The position numbers and the translations under genes were made by a program. Shown here piece by piece: positions 42,706 to 51,415 of a DNA stretch of 64,000 nucleotides. Under the pieces are notes generated by a model, which was not told the DNA's origin, did no database searches, and worked only from the letters and a program-made list of their open reading frames with translations. The stretch's first letter is position 1, and every line of letters begins with the position of its first letter. Source of the DNA: Streptomyces sp. NBC_01716 (GTDB lineage Bacteria; Actinomycetota; Actinomycetes; Streptomycetales; Streptomycetaceae); assembly GCF_036248275.1 (NCBI RefSeq), contig NZ_CP109181.1, positions 248,001-312,000 on the forward strand, given 5' to 3'.

Positions 42706-43224
42706 ATGCATTCGAAGAGGAAGATGGCCGTCGCCCTCGGTGCGGTGATCGCGCCGATCGTCGCGATAAGCCTTCCCGCCGGTTCCGCGAGCGCCCACGG
42801 TTATATCTCCGACCCGCCGAGCAGGCAGGCCCAGTGTGCCGCCGGAACCGTCAGCTGCGGTGACGTCAAGTACGAGCCCCAGAGCGTGGAAGGCCCCAAG
42901 GGCCTGACCAGTTGCAGTGGCGGGAACTCCCGCTTCAGCGAACTGGACGACGACGGCAAGGGCTGGGCGGTGACCCCGATCGGCTCCAGCCAGAACTTCA
43001 ACTGGAAGATCACCGCGCGGCACTCCACCAGCACCTGGCAGTACTTCGTCGGCGGCCAGAAGGTCGCGGAATTCAACGACGGCGGCGCGCAGCCCGGAGC
43101 GACGGTCACCCACAACGTCAACTTCGGCGGTCTGTCGGGCAAGCAGGAGATTCTCGCGGTCTGGAACATCGCCGACACCGCGAACGCGTTCTACGCGTGC
43201 ATCGACGTGAACATCGGCGGCTGA
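42706..43224 (+). CDS. Secreted lytic polysaccharide monooxygenase, AA10 family, single-domain
   Basis: 172 residues from ATG 42706, with GAAGGAG upstream. Signal peptide cleavage after ASA (residue 30) exposes His31 (HGYISDPPSR), the N-terminal copper ligand of the histidine brace. The second ligand is His106 in KITARHSTSTW. Four Cys residues are positioned for disulfides. Single-domain AA10 enzymes of this small type cut crystalline chitin oxidatively. The following gene is a GH19 chitinase and the promoter carries chitin-regulon repeats, which support chitin as substrate. The family also includes cellulose-active members. Confidence 0.93.
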   Translation: MHSKRKMAVALGAVIAPIVAISLPAGSASAHGYISDPPSRQAQCAAGTVSCGDVKYEPQSVEGPKGLTSCSGGNSRFSELDDDGKGWAVTPIGSSQNFNWKITARHSTSTWQYFVGGQKVAEFNDGGAQPGATVTHNVNFGGLSGKQEILAVWNIADTANAFYACIDVNIGG

Positions 43225-43333
43225 CGAATTCTCCCGCGGAGCCGGTAACCACGATCCCTCCGCCGAAGAAGCACTGACCGCCGGGCGTTCCCCCGGTGCC
43301 CCTCCCTGTGCCGGACGGTGCCCGATCCCCGCG

Positions 43334-43370
43334 CCGGTGAGCCCCTGATCTGCGAGAAGGGGCTCACCGG
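43334..43370 (+). terminator. Hairpin terminator after LPMO gene
   Basis: CCGGTGAGCCCCT (43334-43346) pairs perfectly with 43358-43370. It lies between the LPMO and chitinase genes and may end or reduce read-through into the chitinase gene. Confidence 0.65.
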
Positions 43371-43441
43371 TGCCGCTCGACCCACCCCCCACACACCTGG
43401 GCCGCGGCATGTCTCCGAGGCCCTTTCAAGGAGTGAATCCC

Positions 43442-44164
43442 TTGCGTAAGCGCCTTATCGGCCTGTTCGCCGCGACCGCGTCGGCCGCCGCTCTCTCCCT
43501 GACGTCGCTCGCCCCTCTCTCGTCCGCCGCCGAGGAGGGCGCCGCCGACTTCATCGTCAGCGAGTCGCAGTTCAACCAGATGTTCCCGAACAAGAATCCC
43601 TTCTACACCTACGGCGGGCTGAACGCCGCGCTGAGCGCGTACCCGGGATTCACGGGAACGGGCAGTGACACCGTACGTAAGCAGGAAGCCGCGGCGTTCC
43701 TGGCGAACGTCAGTCACGAGACCGGTGGACTTGTCCATGTGGTCGAGCAGAACACCGCCAACTACCCGCACTACTGCGACGCTTCACAGCCTTACGGCTG
43801 CCCGGCCGGCACCGACAAGTACTACGGCCGCGGACCGATCCAGCTCAGCTGGAACTTCAACTACAAGGCGGCCGGGGACGCGTTGGGCATCGATCTGCTC
43901 AACAACCCCGACCTCGTGCAGAACGATTCCGCCGTCGCGTGGAAGACCGGCCTCTGGTACTGGAACACCCAGACCGGCCCCGGCACCATGACCCCCCACA
44001 ACGCGATCGTGAACGGCGCCGGATTCGGCGAGACCATCCGCAGCATCAACGGCAGTATCGAATGCAACGGCGGAAACCCCGCCCAGGTGCAGAGCCGTAT
44101 CGACAAGTACACCCAGTTCACCGGAATCCTCGGTGTGGAGCCGGGTGGCAACCTCAGCTGCTGA
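43442..44164 (+). CDS. Secreted GH19 chitinase, catalytic domain only
   Basis: 240 residues if started at TTG 43442, which has AAGGAG exactly 8 bases upstream; GTG 43433 and ATG 43409 are in-frame alternatives with poorer sites. A Sec signal peptide runs to about residue 30 (LAPLSSAAEE). The family 19 core has the two catalytic Glu residues at 93 (SHETGG) and 102 (VVEQN), followed by YYGRGPIQLSWNFNY. No chitin-binding domain is attached, as in Streptomyces ChiG-type enzymes. It hydrolyses chitin and acts with the adjacent LPMO. Confidence 0.93.
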   Translation: MRKRLIGLFAATASAAALSLTSLAPLSSAAEEGAADFIVSESQFNQMFPNKNPFYTYGGLNAALSAYPGFTGTGSDTVRKQEAAAFLANVSHETGGLVHVVEQNTANYPHYCDASQPYGCPAGTDKYYGRGPIQLSWNFNYKAAGDALGIDLLNNPDLVQNDSAVAWKTGLWYWNTQTGPGTMTPHNAIVNGAGFGETIRSINGSIECNGGNPAQVQSRIDKYTQFTGILGVEPGGNLSC

Positions 44165-44184
44165 CGCGGCCCTTGGGACGCGTA

Positions 44185-44224
44185 CGAGGGGTGGCACCGC
44201 CGGTGACGGCGGTGCCACCCCTCG
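44185..44224. terminator. Bidirectional hairpin terminator, 18-bp perfect stem
   Basis: 44185-44202 pairs perfectly with 44207-44224 around a GTGA loop. It separates the chitinase gene from the convergent quinone-reductase gene. Confidence 0.85.
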
Positions 44225-44241
44225 TCGCTGTCGCCCGCGCG

Positions 44242-45066
44242 CTACCGGTCGGCCTCGTCCGCGCCGCCGGTGCGCTCGCACCTCTCGTCCAGCGCGCCGG
44301 TGACGTAGTGGATATGGATGCCTTCCTCGCCCGGTGCCCGGTCCGGGCGCAGGATCAGATGCTCGTCGTAGTCGCCGCCGTTCTGACTGCGGTACGGGAT
44401 CGGCTCGGTGTCGGGGATCGTCAGGAGCCTCTGCCGCAGCTGGCCCACGGCCGTCTTGTACTCCGCGTCGGAGAGTCTGACCGCGCCGTTGACGACGAGC
44501 GGCGGCACGACGGTCATGCCGGGATACCACAACGTGCCGTGCAGCAGCGGGAACAGGACGTCGTTGATGTCGCCGTGGATACCGCGCGGTCCGGTCGTCG
44601 CCGCGTTGGCTCCGACCGTCGTCAGCACCAGGGCGCGCCTGCCGACGAGTCCGCCGCTGCCGTACCGCTGGGCCCTGCCGGTCACCGGGTCGAGCACGCC
44701 CTGGGCGAAGCCCTGGATGAACAGCCGGTCGAACCAGCCCTTGAGGATCGCCGGCGGCCCGAACCACCAGAGCGGGAACTGCACGACGAGGGTGTCCGCC
44801 CACAGAAGTTTCTCCTGCTCCCGGCGGATGTCCTCGCTGAGCGTGCCGTTCTCAAGCGCGTACTGGGACTCTTCGAGGACGTCGAGCCGTTCGCCGGGGT
44901 CGTGGTGGAAGTCGCCGTGACCCACCACCGGGTTCCACTCCATGGCGTACAGGTCCGACTCGACCACCTCGTGGCCGTGTTCACGGAGCACGGCGATTCC
45001 CTCGTCGCGCAGCGCGCCGTTCAGGGAGCGCGGATCAGGGTGGGCGTACAACCAGAGCACTCGCAC
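44242..45066 (-). CDS. Flavodoxin-fold NAD(P)H quinone oxidoreductase
   Basis: 274 residues from GTG 45066. The start VLWLYAHPDPRSLNGALRDEG and the FMN/FAD-binding blocks VVQFPLWWFGPPAILKGWFDRLF and GRRALVLTTVGAN are those of the NQO1/MdaB/KefF family, which performs two-electron reduction of quinones. The C-terminal 45 residues (NGGDYDEHLILRPDRAPGEEG) extend beyond the minimal fold. Cytoplasmic, monocistronic, probably for quinone detoxification. Confidence 0.9.
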   Translation of the reverse strand: MRVLWLYAHPDPRSLNGALRDEGIAVLREHGHEVVESDLYAMEWNPVVGHGDFHHDPGERLDVLEESQYALENGTLSEDIRREQEKLLWADTLVVQFPLWWFGPPAILKGWFDRLFIQGFAQGVLDPVTGRAQRYGSGGLVGRRALVLTTVGANAATTGPRGIHGDINDVLFPLLHGTLWYPGMTVVPPLVVNGAVRLSDAEYKTAVGQLRQRLLTIPDTEPIPYRSQNGGDYDEHLILRPDRAPGEEGIHIHYVTGALDERCERTGGADEADR

Positions 45067-45164
45067 GGCGCGTCACCTGCCTTTCCTCGGTACGACGACG
45101 GCGTTGGCCGATTTTCCATGCTACTGCCGTGCCTTCGGAGCCTTTTGGGGACGCCCGGCTCCCG

Positions 45165-45575
45165 TCACATCGCCAGCCGGGCCGCCACGGAGATCCCACC
45201 GGCCATGAACCCGACGCCGACCAGCATGAACGCCCACTGCGCGCCGTGCCCGTAGCCCTCTATCCGCATCCGTTCCGGGCGCCGCGGGTCGTAGCGGATC
45301 CGGACGGGCGTTCCGGGCTTGAACCTGCCGACCCATGACCGCCCGTACGGCGACTCCACCTCCATCCGGCGGCCGTCGCCGGTGACCCACCCGACGACCG
45401 GGCGGTGGATCCGGTCGCCCTGCCCGCTGGACGTCGTCTCCAGCCGGACCACCCAGCCCGCCGCCCGTACTCCGTCGCGCCGCAGGGCGAAGATCCGCCA
45501 GAAGCCCACGAATCCGATCGTGAAGACCACGGCGCCGACAACGGCGAACCCGAGAGGGAACAGCCAACCCGACAC
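45165..45575 (-). CDS. DUF3592-type membrane protein
   Basis: 136 residues from GTG 45575 (GGGAG 8 bases upstream; GTG 45584 is an alternative). An N-terminal membrane helix (LGFAVVGAVVFTIGFVGFW) precedes a small beta domain of the DUF3592 type, with VVRLETTSSGQ, RRMEVESPYGR and the characteristic FKPGTPVRIRYDPRRPER. A second helix near the C-terminus (WAFMLVGVGFMAGGISVAA) gives a two-helix layout. The function of the family is not established. Confidence 0.85.
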   Translation of the reverse strand: MSGWLFPLGFAVVGAVVFTIGFVGFWRIFALRRDGVRAAGWVVRLETTSSGQGDRIHRPVVGWVTGDGRRMEVESPYGRSWVGRFKPGTPVRIRYDPRRPERMRIEGYGHGAQWAFMLVGVGFMAGGISVAARLAM

Positions 45576-45696
45576 AGAACACACTCCCTCACGGCGCCAC
45601 TCACCGTCGCCGGTCAACCTACCCGCGGGTCGGAGCGGGTCGCCAGGCCCGCGGGCCCGCCCACCCCTGACTCGGCACGGCCCTCGGTACGCGGTA

Positions 45697-45718
45697 GGGG
45701 TGTACTCAGCAACACCCC
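45697..45718. promoter_or_regulatory. Inverted repeat GGGGTGT-N8-ACACCCC upstream of ABC exporter
   Basis: Perfect 7-8-7 inverted repeat in the 234-bp region between the DUF3592 gene and the ABC operon, ending 91 bp before ATG 45810. It is a candidate operator; no regulator gene is adjacent. Confidence 0.4.
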
Positions 45719-45809
45719 AGACCTGGGTCGTACGCCCAATGTGCCCGCGTCCGGCGCCGCGTAACTTCTCACTCGTGGCACAGAGCGTGTCCCAGGGGAA
45801 GGAAAGACC

Positions 45810-46604
45810 ATGTTTCGTCGTAGGAGTACGACCGGAGGGGCCAGGAGCCAGGAAGCTCTGCGCCTGGTCAAGGTCGCGAAGGTCTACGGCACGGCCGAGA
45901 ACGCCGTGACCGCTCTCGACAGCGTGTCCCTGAGCCTTTCCACCGGTTCTTTCACCGCCGTCATGGGGCCATCGGGCTCCGGCAAGTCCACTCTCCTCCA
46001 GTGCGCGGCCGGTCTCGACCGGCCCGACAGCGGCCAGGTGATGGTCGACGGCGAGGAGATGACAGGCGGCAGCGAGGCGGCCCTGACCAAGTTCCGCCGC
46101 CGCCGGATCGGCTTCATCTTCCAGCAGTACAACCTCCTGCCCACCCTGACCGTCGCCCAGAACACCGTCCTGCCGCTGAAGCTCGCAGGCCGCCGTATCG
46201 ACAAGGCCCGCGCCAGGGAGATCCTCACCCAGGTCGGCCTCGGTGACCGCCTCGGCCACCGGCCCGACCAGCTCTCCGGCGGCCAGCAGCAGCGCGTCGC
46301 CATCGCCCGCGCCCTGGTCACCGAGCCCAGCGTGATCTTCGCCGACGAGCCCACCGGCGCCCTCGACATCCGCAGCGCGCGAGGTGTGCTGCGGCTGCTC
46401 CAGGAGACCGTACGCATCCACGGACGCACCGTCGTCATGGTCACCCACGACCCGGTCGCCGCCTCCTTCGCGGACTCCGTACTCTTCCTCGCCGACGGCC
46501 GCCTGGCCGGACATCTCAGCAGGCCGACCGTCGACGCCGTCGCCGAACGCCTCGCGCACCTCGGAGACACCGTCAACCGTCACCAGACGCACGTGGGGGT
46601 GTGA
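45810..46604 (+). CDS. ABC transporter ATPase (MacB/LolD-type)
   Basis: 264 residues from ATG 45810 with GGGGAAGGAAAG upstream. Walker A is GPSGSGKST (about 52-60), the Q-loop is FIFQQYN, the signature is LSGGQQQR, Walker B is VIFADEPTGALD and the switch His is in MVTHD. It is the class paired with FtsX-type permeases for export of antimicrobial peptides or lipoproteins. It lies 3 bases before the permease gene in one operon. Confidence 0.93.
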   Translation: MFRRRSTTGGARSQEALRLVKVAKVYGTAENAVTALDSVSLSLSTGSFTAVMGPSGSGKSTLLQCAAGLDRPDSGQVMVDGEEMTGGSEAALTKFRRRRIGFIFQQYNLLPTLTVAQNTVLPLKLAGRRIDKARAREILTQVGLGDRLGHRPDQLSGGQQQRVAIARALVTEPSVIFADEPTGALDIRSARGVLRLLQETVRIHGRTVVMVTHDPVAASFADSVLFLADGRLAGHLSRPTVDAVAERLAHLGDTVNRHQTHVGV

Positions 46605-46607
46605 GCG

Positions 46608-47945
46608 ATGTTCACTCTGGCCATGCGCTCCATCGTCCAGCGCCCCGGACGCCTCATCGCGACCCTGCTCTCCGCGTTCCTCGGCTCCGTGATCATCATG
46701 TCGTTCAACTCGATGCACGACACGGCGGGCGGCGCGAACATCGACGACCGGAGCTCCGAGACCCTCACCACCGCCGCGACGGTGGTCGGCGGCTACGGCA
46801 CGCTTCTCGTCTTCTTCGCCATCGCCTCCACCCTCACCGTCAACGTCCGCCAGCGCGGCGAGGAGATCGCACTCCTGCGCAGGACCGGTGCCACGCCGGC
46901 CCAGATCAAGCGGATGATCGTCGTCGAGTCGGCCGTCGTCGCGGTCGTCAGCATGCTGCTGGCGATCCTGCCCGCGAGGATCGGCGGCGAGCAGTTGCTC
47001 AACGTCTTCAAGGACACCGATCAGGTGGCCGGGAGCGTGGACTTCGTCTTCGGCCCGATCGCCCTGACCGCCGGGGTGAGCGTCGGTCTGATCGCCGCGA
47101 TCGGCGCCTCGTTCCTCGCGGTCCGCCGGGCCACGAAGGCGGCGGCGGGCGGCGCGGAGCCGGGTGGCCGGGGACGTAACATCGCAGGCTTCGCGGCCCT
47201 TGCCCTCGGTATCGGCAGTGTCGGCTCCACCTTCGCGTTCGACAAGACGGACGACGCGCTCATGGCGGCCCCCGCCTACGGTGCGATTCTCATCTCCGTG
47301 GGATTCGCGGTCTTCTCACCGGTGCTGCTGAAGTTCCTGCTCGGCAAGCTGGCACGGCCGATCACGCTGCTCACCGGCGCGAGCGGTTATCTGACGGTGC
47401 ACAACATGCGCCGGCGCGCCGCGCAGCTGTCCGGTGTACTCATGCCGCTGATCCTCTTCATCGGCATGGCCACGGCCACCCTCTACATGCAGGCCGTCCA
47501 GAACGACGAGCTGGACACCTCGGGCATCACCCGGTCGGTCGACGACAAGAGCCTGGAGACGCTCAACTTCGTCGTGGTCGGGATCATCGTGGTCTTCGCC
47601 TGCATCATGCTGATCAACACGCTGTACGCGGCGACCACTTACCGCACCAGGGAGTTCGGCCAGCAGCGGCTGGCCGGGGCCACTCCGTCCCAGGTACTCC
47701 GGATGGTCGCCATCGAGTCCCTGGTCCTGACCGTGACCGGCGCCTTCTTCGGCACGCTCGCCGCCGCGGCCGGAGCCGTCCCGTTCAGCGTCGTCCGGGT
47801 CGACGCGGTCCTTCCCGGCCAGGGGCCGGGGATCTGGCTGGCCATCGTCGGGATCGGTGCCGCGGCGACAGTCGTCACCAGCGTCGGTACGGCGTACCAC
47901 GCACTTCGCACCCCAGCCGTCGAGGCGGTGTCGCTCGCCGCCTGA
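46608..47945 (+). CDS. FtsX-family ABC permease
   Basis: 445 residues from ATG 46608. The first helix is RLIATLLSAFLGSVIIMSF; a block TLTVNVRQRGEEIALLRRTGATPAQIKRMI is the cytoplasmic FtsX loop, repeated as YRTREFGQQRLAGATPSQVLRMV in the second half. About eight helices are expected, i.e. two FtsX modules with short extracellular parts. This is shorter than the roughly 800-residue Streptomyces relatives that carry large external domains. It probably exports a lipophilic compound or peptide with the ATPase. Confidence 0.9.
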   Translation: MFTLAMRSIVQRPGRLIATLLSAFLGSVIIMSFNSMHDTAGGANIDDRSSETLTTAATVVGGYGTLLVFFAIASTLTVNVRQRGEEIALLRRTGATPAQIKRMIVVESAVVAVVSMLLAILPARIGGEQLLNVFKDTDQVAGSVDFVFGPIALTAGVSVGLIAAIGASFLAVRRATKAAAGGAEPGGRGRNIAGFAALALGIGSVGSTFAFDKTDDALMAAPAYGAILISVGFAVFSPVLLKFLLGKLARPITLLTGASGYLTVHNMRRRAAQLSGVLMPLILFIGMATATLYMQAVQNDELDTSGITRSVDDKSLETLNFVVVGIIVVFACIMLINTLYAATTYRTREFGQQRLAGATPSQVLRMVAIESLVLTVTGAFFGTLAAAAGAVPFSVVRVDAVLPGQGPGIWLAIVGIGAAATVVTSVGTAYHALRTPAVEAVSLAA

Positions 47946-47981
47946 TGCAACCCCCCGCTCAGGCGCGGAAGACACTCGCTC

Positions 47982-48026
47982 ACGCCGCCAAGGGCAGTCG
48001 CATCCAGCGACTGCCCTTAGTGGCGT
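47982..48026. terminator. Hairpin terminator between ABC operon and small convergent gene
   Basis: AAGGGCAGTCGC (47990-48001) pairs perfectly with 48007-48018 around a 5-base loop, and the stem extends to 47982 and 48026 with two mismatches. Confidence 0.75.
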
Positions 48027-48082
48027 TCCAGCGTGCGTGCGTGCCAGACGCCGCGCGCCAGGCGGGATCTGTCAGACGCGGC

Positions 48083-48406
48083 CTAGGCCGACTCGGAACC
48101 GTTGATCTTCTCGATGGCCTGCCTGGCGTGTTCGCCCGGAGTGCGGCCCGCGAGCGCCGACACCGGGGCCGGCGGCGGCGCCGCGACGGGCCGGGCGGGT
48201 TCCTGCGGGGGCTTCGCGTGCGAGGCCGAGCGGCTGCGCAGCCGGTGGCTGACCGCCTCGTCGAGACTCACGGGACGCTGCATCTGGTGGGCAAGGCGGC
48301 CGGCCTCCTGGCCGAGCGCGGCGACGTCCTCCCACTGGAGGCGCACGACGAGTCGGAGCTCGGCCTCGCCGTCCGGGAGCGCTTGCAGGTTGCTGAAGTC
48401 GTTCAT
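48083..48406 (-). CDS. Hypothetical protein, 107 residues
   Basis: Started at ATG 48406, which has GAGGAG 9 bases upstream. The N-terminal half (MNDFSNLQALPDGEAELRLVVRLQWEDVAALGQEAGRLAHQMQ) is a probable strand-helix unit; the C-terminal half is Pro/Ala-rich and disordered, ending in a short helix. No membrane helix or known motif. I do not recognise the family. The good ribosome site and GC-rich third positions support coding. Confidence 0.6.
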   Translation of the reverse strand: MNDFSNLQALPDGEAELRLVVRLQWEDVAALGQEAGRLAHQMQRPVSLDEAVSHRLRSRSASHAKPPQEPARPVAAPPPAPVSALAGRTPGEHARQAIEKINGSESA

Positions 48407-48507
48407 GGGCCGGTCTCCTCGACATGGCAGGGGCGAAGGTGCACTGAGGGATACGGGGATCTCCCCCGGCATGTTCAGGAATCCGGCCCCGGTACGCTGA
48501 CCGTTCT

Positions 48508-49299
48508 ATGCGCCGCTTCCCCCACACCGGCCCGACGCACCACGGCCGCACCGTCGTTCTCGCGGCTCTGGCCGTCGTGACGGCCCTCGCGGGTGCCGCG
48601 GGCTGCGCGGCGGAGACCGGGGCACGGGACGACGGCCCGGCGCCCGCCCTCTCGCCGCCGGTCAGCTCGGCGCCGCTGTGGCCCGACTACGCGCCACCGG
48701 TGCCACCGTCGAACGGGGACACCGAGGCCGAGCGGGCCGTCCAGCGGTACCGGCCGGTCAGGGACGTCACCGTACCGGCGGGCGGGCTGAGGAAACTGCC
48801 GGTGCGGCAGTTGCTGACGAACGACCCCAACGTGCCGGAGTTCGTACGGGCTGCGGTCCGGAACTGCCCGGGGGCCAAGTGCGGTCTGCGCGACCCCGTT
48901 TACAAGGACCTGACCGCCGACGGTCGGGACGAGCTGGTGGTGGCGCTGGACGAACCGGCCTCCGGGCTGACGCTCATCCAGGTCTACCGGGCCTCGGGCG
49001 ACACCGTGCGGCCGGTGCTGATCAGCTGGGGGCCGGTGGGCCTCACCGGCGAGACCTTCGGCACGGACCTGATCCTCACGTCGGCGGGTCAGAACGGCCG
49101 GGTGACCACCCGTTACCGGTGGAACGGCGACGTGCTGACCGTCGAGAACCCGTGGAACACCTCGGACGACGCGCGGGCACCCGATCCGCTGGCGCCCGAG
49201 ACCGCCGTACCGAGCGAGGCGACGCCCGTTCCACGGCCGGGTACCGGCCCGGACGCGGGCATCGGCGCCGGCACGGACAGCGAGAGGCGGGCACCGTGA
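48508..49299 (+). CDS. CseA-like lipoprotein, first gene of a two-component operon
   Basis: 263 residues from ATG 48508. The signal peptide ends in the lipobox AGAAGC (Cys33). A Pro-rich linker precedes a beta-rich domain with VRQLLTNDPNVPEFVRAAVRNC and DLTADGRDELVVALD, the VCBS/FG-GAP-like pattern I associate with CseA, the lipoprotein that tunes the SigE-CseBC envelope-stress system. TACGCT upstream could be a -10 for a near-leaderless transcript. Its stop overlaps the start of the response-regulator gene (TGATG). The remaining C-terminus is disordered. Confidence 0.75.
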   Translation: MRRFPHTGPTHHGRTVVLAALAVVTALAGAAGCAAETGARDDGPAPALSPPVSSAPLWPDYAPPVPPSNGDTEAERAVQRYRPVRDVTVPAGGLRKLPVRQLLTNDPNVPEFVRAAVRNCPGAKCGLRDPVYKDLTADGRDELVVALDEPASGLTLIQVYRASGDTVRPVLISWGPVGLTGETFGTDLILTSAGQNGRVTTRYRWNGDVLTVENPWNTSDDARAPDPLAPETAVPSEATPVPRPGTGPDAGIGAGTDSERRAP

Positions 49300-50051
49300 T
49301 GAGGTCGGCACGTCCGTCGCCCGCCACGGCGGCGGAGGCGCGTCTGCTGCTGGTCGAGGACGACGAGGTGATCCGCAACACCGTCCGGATGCTCCTCGAA
49401 CGGTACGGATTCACCGTGTCCACGGCCGGCGACGGCCTCACGGGGCTGGAGATGTTCCGCGAGACGGACCCCGATCTGCTGCTTCTCGATGTCATGCTGC
49501 CCGACCTCGACGGCATCGGACTGTGCCGCCGGGTAAGGGAGTTGAGCCTGGCACCGATCCTGATGATGTCCGCGCGCGGCGACGCGCTCGATGTTGTCGC
49601 GGGGCTGGAGGCGGGCGCCGACGACTATGTGGTCAAGCCCTGCGAGAGCGCGGTCCTCGTCGCCCGTATCCGCTCCCTGCTGCGCCGGGTCTCGTTCTCG
49701 CCCGCCGCAGCGGGCCGCACCGCTGGGACCGGCGGCCGCGCGGGCGACGGCGGGCGGGTGGACTCCGCCGTGCTCGCCTTCGGCGATCTGACGGTCGACA
49801 CCCGGGGCATGGAGGTACGGCGCGCCGGACAGGTTGTCGCGCTGACGCCGACCGAGCTGCGGATGCTCCTGGAGTTCGCCGGTTCGCCCGGTGTCGTGCT
49901 GGAGCGCCGGACCCTGCTGAGCCGGGTGTGGGACCACGCCTGGCACGGTGACACCCGGGTCGTCGACCTCCATGTGCAGCGCCTGCGGGCGAAGATAGGG
50001 GCCGACCGGATCGAGACGGTCCGCGGCTTCGGCTACAAGCTGCGGCGCTGA
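49299..50051 (+). CDS. OmpR-family response regulator (CseB-like)
   Basis: 250 residues from ATG 49299; GTG 49296 directly before it is also possible, with GAGAGG upstream. The receiver domain has the acidic pair in LLVEDDEV, the phosphorylated Asp in LLLLDVMLPDLDG and the Lys in DDYVVKPCE. A Gly/Ala-rich linker leads to the winged helix (LTPTELRMLLEFAGSPGVVLERRTLLSRVW, then HVQRLRAKIGADRIETVRGFGYKLR). Overlaps the lipoprotein gene and lies 2 bases before the kinase gene. Confidence 0.93.
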   Translation: MRSARPSPATAAEARLLLVEDDEVIRNTVRMLLERYGFTVSTAGDGLTGLEMFRETDPDLLLLDVMLPDLDGIGLCRRVRELSLAPILMMSARGDALDVVAGLEAGADDYVVKPCESAVLVARIRSLLRRVSFSPAAAGRTAGTGGRAGDGGRVDSAVLAFGDLTVDTRGMEVRRAGQVVALTPTELRMLLEFAGSPGVVLERRTLLSRVWDHAWHGDTRVVDLHVQRLRAKIGADRIETVRGFGYKLRR

Positions 50052-50053
50052 CC

Positions 50054-51346
50054 ATGCCTCTGAGATGGCGGATCGCGGCTCTGGTGGCGGCTGCCGCCTG
50101 CGCGGTCGCCGCGGCGGTCGGTGTGCTGGTGCACGAGTTCTCGCGGGACCGTGAGCTGTCGCAGGCGCGGGAGGCCGCCCGCGTCACACTCGACCGGGCG
50201 GCGGTGACGTACTCCCGTACCGGCGACGTCCAGGGGTCGGGCGCGGCCATCGACGCGCCGGGGCTGCCGGGCGGTCTGCGGAATCTGGTCGCGAAGGGGC
50301 GCCGGGGTACGGAGTTCACGACCGGGTCCGGCGGGCCCGCGATGTGGGCGGCCCGGCCCGCCGGGAGCCGGGTGCTGTCGGTGCGTGTCGACATGAGCGG
50401 CACGATGCGCGACATCGGCGCGCTCGACGCCAGCATCGTCGTGGCGGGTCTGATCACCACCGCCGTGGTACTGCCGCTGGGCGTCGTGACCGCCGCGCGG
50501 ATGAGCCGCAGGCTGCGTACGGCGGCCGGTACCGCGCGCCGTATCGCCGCCGGGGATCTGGACGCGCGGATCGCGGCGGGGCCGCGGCCCCGCGACGAGA
50601 TCGCCGACATCTCGAACGCCGTGGACACGATGGCCGGCGCGCTCCAGAAGCGGCTTCTCGGCGAGCAGCGCTTCACCGCCGATGTGGCGCACGAGCTGCG
50701 TACGCCGCTGATGGGGCTGGTGACGGCTGCCGAGCTGCTGCCGGAGGGTGAGGCGGCCGGGTATGTGCGTGACCGGGTGCGGGTGCTGAGCACGCTGGTC
50801 GAGGAGTTGCTGGAGATATCGAGGCTGGACGCGGGGGCCGAGCACGCGGATCTGTCGCCGTGTCCCGTCGGAACGCTGGTACGCGACGTGGTGGCGCGTG
50901 CCGGGCTGGAGGCGAAGGTCCTGGAGGAATCGGGGGCGGACGGGGAGGCCGCTTCCGTGACGACGGACTCGCGGCGGCTCGATCGCATCCTCACCAATCT
51001 GGTGGTCAACGCGCACCGCCACGGCCGGGCTCCCGTCGTGGTCACGGTGTCGGGGGACGGCAGGACCGTGGCCGTACGCGACCACGGCCCCGGCTATCCC
51101 GGGACGCTGCTCGACGACGGCCCTCAGCGCTTCCGGACCGGCGCCCGCGAGCGCGGTACGGGGCATGGGCTCGGCCTCACGATCGCACTGGGCCAGGCCC
51201 AAGTCATCGGCGCCGCACTGGAGTTCGGCAACGCACCCGACGGCGGCGCAGTCGCCACCCTGCGGCTGCCCGAGCGGACCTCTCCGGCGATCGAGGACGA
51301 ACCGCCCGTCCGGGACACACGAGTTGGACCGCTGATACACGGCTGA
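50054..51346 (+). CDS. Sensor histidine kinase (CseC-like)
   Basis: 430 residues from ATG 50054. Two membrane helices (IAALVAAAACAVAAAVGVLV and ASIVVAGLITTAVVLPLGVV) flank a sensor domain of about 90 residues. HAMP follows (RLRTAAGTARRIAAGDLDARI), then the H-box FTADVAHELRTPL, the N-box NLVVNAHRHG and G-boxes DHGPGYP and GTGHGLGL. The ATPase domain is compact and its C-terminal tail (about 25 residues) is disordered. Together with the lipoprotein and regulator it resembles CseABC, but no sigE gene is present upstream. Confidence 0.92.
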   Translation: MPLRWRIAALVAAAACAVAAAVGVLVHEFSRDRELSQAREAARVTLDRAAVTYSRTGDVQGSGAAIDAPGLPGGLRNLVAKGRRGTEFTTGSGGPAMWAARPAGSRVLSVRVDMSGTMRDIGALDASIVVAGLITTAVVLPLGVVTAARMSRRLRTAAGTARRIAAGDLDARIAAGPRPRDEIADISNAVDTMAGALQKRLLGEQRFTADVAHELRTPLMGLVTAAELLPEGEAAGYVRDRVRVLSTLVEELLEISRLDAGAEHADLSPCPVGTLVRDVVARAGLEAKVLEESGADGEAASVTTDSRRLDRILTNLVVNAHRHGRAPVVVTVSGDGRTVAVRDHGPGYPGTLLDDGPQRFRTGARERGTGHGLGLTIALGQAQVIGAALEFGNAPDGGAVATLRLPERTSPAIEDEPPVRDTRVGPLIHG

Positions 51347-51415
51347 TACGTCTCCGCGCGGCGGCCGACACCTTCCTTCGCCTTGACGAAGATCTTCGGC
51401 GCCGAGGATGACGCC

